Positions 62,140-64,000 of a stretch of 64,000 bases of DNA are shown in pieces; the first letter of the stretch is position 1; every line of letters begins with the position of its first letter. The stretch is from Paramacrobiotus metropolitanus (taxonomy: Eukaryota; Tardigrada; Eutardigrada; Parachela; Macrobiotidae): NCBI RefSeq assembly GCF_019649055.1, contig NW_026570228.1, positions 372,001 through 436,000 of the forward strand. Reading direction: 5' to 3'. The translations under genes were made by a program, and so were the position numbers. The notes under the pieces are model-generated. The model saw nothing but the letters and a program-made list of their open reading frames with translations. It searched no databases and was not told the origin of the DNA.

Positions 62140-63647
62140 CTATGGCAACAGTAGTCCGCTCACATTTTTAGCACAACAGATGCAGTCTCTTGTATTCTCA
62201 TGGGTAATTAGGTCGTTCTGTGTTACGACGGTATTGTTGGAGATGGAGTTCCTCATCACCTGCATAAACCAGTCATTATCGGGGATAGCTCGGCTTGCGT
62301 GCCCTAGCTCAGCGAACAAGATGGCATTCGTGAAGACTATTCCAGCAATCTGTATACAACAGGAGCAGTTTGTAAAAATTGATGCCATTATAAGATGATT
62401 CATGTCAAGATCTTTTGAGTATAGTAGGAAACTTCACCTCTAGACAGACTGCTCGTGTTAAAATTATTCCGCCTAGGGAGAAACCGCTCCCATGTCTTTC
62501 TATAGCATACAGAAGGTTCTGCACGGTCCGTCCGTATGGTTCATCCCGGGAAGACTGGCTTCTCAAGGTTGCAACCATGGAGCCAATCTGTTTAATGGAA
62601 AATCGGTTTTCGCTGATATGCGAAGAATCATCGGTTTTTTAACTTTTATCAATCAATAAAATACGTATACGTTAGATTTTCAATTGTACTTGTGGTGGGG
62701 TACCGCATAATGTAATCAATACCAACACTTACGCTTTCTCCAAACCGAACAAAGATTACCATAACGACTATCAGCCGAATTCCCGAACAAGTTACCAGGA
62801 AGAGATGAAATCGATTAATGGCACCAGTTTCCGCAAACCTCTGTCCCACTTCGTATGATGATATTACCATGTAGATAATGTTTTGGACAGCGAAGAATGC
62901 ACTCACGTATTTGAACTTTTGATCAAATAGTCTTGTTAGTTGGTAGAGGTCATTAGCATGTTTTAACGAACTAGCCGTATAATAATCGTCAGATGACAAC
63001 AGAACTTGCTGCACTTTTTTCGTTAGGCGGGTCAACAAGAGCCCCGTGAAGAGAACCATACTCTGTATAACACTTCGAGCGAAGGTATTGATTCTCCAGA
63101 AAATCATGTGCAAACCAAGAAAAACGCAATTTTTTAATCCAGCGCAGCTGTCTAAATATTTTAACTCGTTCAAGAGAAAAGCGAATATCTGCACGAACAA
63201 CTGCAGCGCTACCCAAATAATCAGAAGTAAGAGTAGTGATTTCTGCTCTTTTTTTAGGAAAAGCGAACCAAATTTGACATCGACATTCATGATCAACTTC
63301 AAAATTTCTCTTCCGGAAACCCAACCAAATACCGCTGCATGCAGTATAACTGCAGCGTCTAGAATTCTCGAGGTAAAGAGTATCTCACTGGTGAAATCAG
63401 TAAATGTGGTATCTTGCCAGTCATCGTATATCGTATAACACTGAACAACTATTACTGTACCCGCCTGAAAGATGGCGAAGACAGTGGCAGTGCGGTTGAT
63501 CCATTCACGAACAATGACCTCACCTGGAAAAGCTGCGAATCCCAAGGCTGACAACGCGATTATCCATACACGGTACAGCTTATAAAAGTATCCCGGCATT
63601 GAACGCGTTTTCGAGGCAGTTATCACCATGCGTGATGCACAGGGCAT
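62140..63647 (-). CDS. GR-B1: gustatory-receptor-like protein, intact
   Basis: Exons 63647-62733, 62587-62438, 62349-62140, phase 0 throughout; 424 residues. Membrane segments follow an N-terminal PGYFYKLYRVWIIALSALGF: FAIFQAGTVIVVQCYTIY, LLLLLIIWVALQLFVQIFAF, SVIQSMVLFTGLLLTRL, FFAVQNIIYMVIS and FHLFLVTCSGIRLIVVMVI. Exon 2 carries GSGFSLGGIILTRAVCLE and exon 3 the last TM, AGIVFTNAILFAELGH, then a cysteine-containing tail (CICC). The three-exon plan with phase-0 introns before the last two TM segments parallels GR-A1/A2, though sequence similarity is low. Assignment to the GR superfamily rests on this layout and TM pattern. It is the only undamaged member of subfamily B here. Confidence 0.7.
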
Positions 63648-64000
63648 TGTCTTATGCAGTGCGTGTGGGTTAATATTTCAACTCCTTGATTGAAATATTC
63701 GATGCAAAACTGTTACCGCTTTCACGCACAATGGAATGCTGTGCCATTTCTTTATAAAGACAGCGCGCACAATATAAATATATATCTGTTCTTCCGAAGC
63801 ACAAAAATCGCAAACGTTGCATGTGTTTTATGTAATACTTTGCCTAATACTAGATTATATCGGAGAATGCGGGAATTTGCCTCGACATTCCGAGCTAATA
63901 ATGCTTCCACTGTGCCGATCCTTTCGCAAATATTACATCTGTCGACGCAGCGCGAGCTTCGATGCACACAGATGATCGGATCTCTTATGAATCTCTTGCC
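63648..64000. other. Upstream flank of GR-B1
   Basis: No coding signal; presumed GR-B1 promoter on the minus strand. Confidence 0.4.

Noticed and set aside
62588-62612. Alternative, earlier acceptor for GR-B1 exon 2
   Set aside because: It would be out of phase with exon 1; the acceptor at aaacag is in phase 0 and is conserved in GR-B3.
1-64000. tRNA, rRNA, spliceosomal RNA genes
   Set aside because: No box A/B pattern with a foldable cloverleaf or recognisable rRNA segment was seen by eye; a covariance-model scan would be decisive.

Overview
The window is nuclear DNA from an animal. Coding exons are short, separated by many small GT-AG introns, and reading frames join exactly across the splice sites. 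Spaces between genes are long and AT-rich. The gene content is metazoan: PDCD10/CCM3, a fasciclin-domain protein, a BTB-BACK protein, an SLC22-type transporter, three-finger (Ly6-like) proteins, a rhodopsin-type GPCR fragment and a cluster of insect-type gustatory receptors. The gustatory receptors point to a protostome. The F-box protein with its long N-terminal domain and the divergent GPCR resemble eutardigrade families I know (Hypsibius-like), but this assignment is inference. There is no bacterial operon, CRISPR array, rRNA or recognisable tRNA.

Layout. 1-2.1 kb: 3' part of a GPCR (+). 3.1-6.1 kb: fasciclin (FAS1) protein (-). 7.9-11.5 kb: PDCD10 in seven exons (-). 12.7-17.2 kb: mostly non-coding, with a minisatellite of about 22 units and G-rich tracts. 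17.2-19.2 kb: F-box protein (-). 20.2-21.1 kb: first member (CH1, -) of a family of secreted cysteine-rich proteins. 21.8-23.6 kb: BTB-BACK protein (-). 25.0-28.8 kb: two Ly6-like GPI-anchored proteins (-). 30.2-38.2 kb: three more members of the secreted family in tandem (CH2, CH3, CH4, +). 39.5-39.9 kb: small tail-anchored protein (+). 41.5-44.0 kb: SLC22-type transporter (-). 45.2-63.6 kb: chemoreceptor cluster with three intact gustatory-receptor-like genes and four pseudogenes, interrupted at 52-53.7 kb by a catalytically dead trypsin-like protein. 61.9 kb: short retroelement relic.

The most interesting system is the CH family. Every member has a signal peptide and an eight-cysteine module in exon 1, then a roughly 75-residue helical module in exon 2. 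All joins around these modules are phase 1. What follows differs completely: nothing (CH1), a short acidic tail (CH2), a GH16/concanavalin-like domain without its catalytic acids plus a LysM domain (CH3), or a mucin-like Ser/Thr/Pro region with an Arg/Tyr-rich tail (CH4). I infer a secreted matrix or carbohydrate-binding family that diversified by exon shuffling onto a fixed two-module head. I do not recognise the head.

The receptor cluster shows clear birth-and-death evolution: a fresh 3.3-kb tandem duplication, inverted copies, shared flanks, and relics carrying frameshifts, stop codons and a lost splice acceptor. Gene models are manual reconstructions from splice consensus, phase continuity and family similarity.
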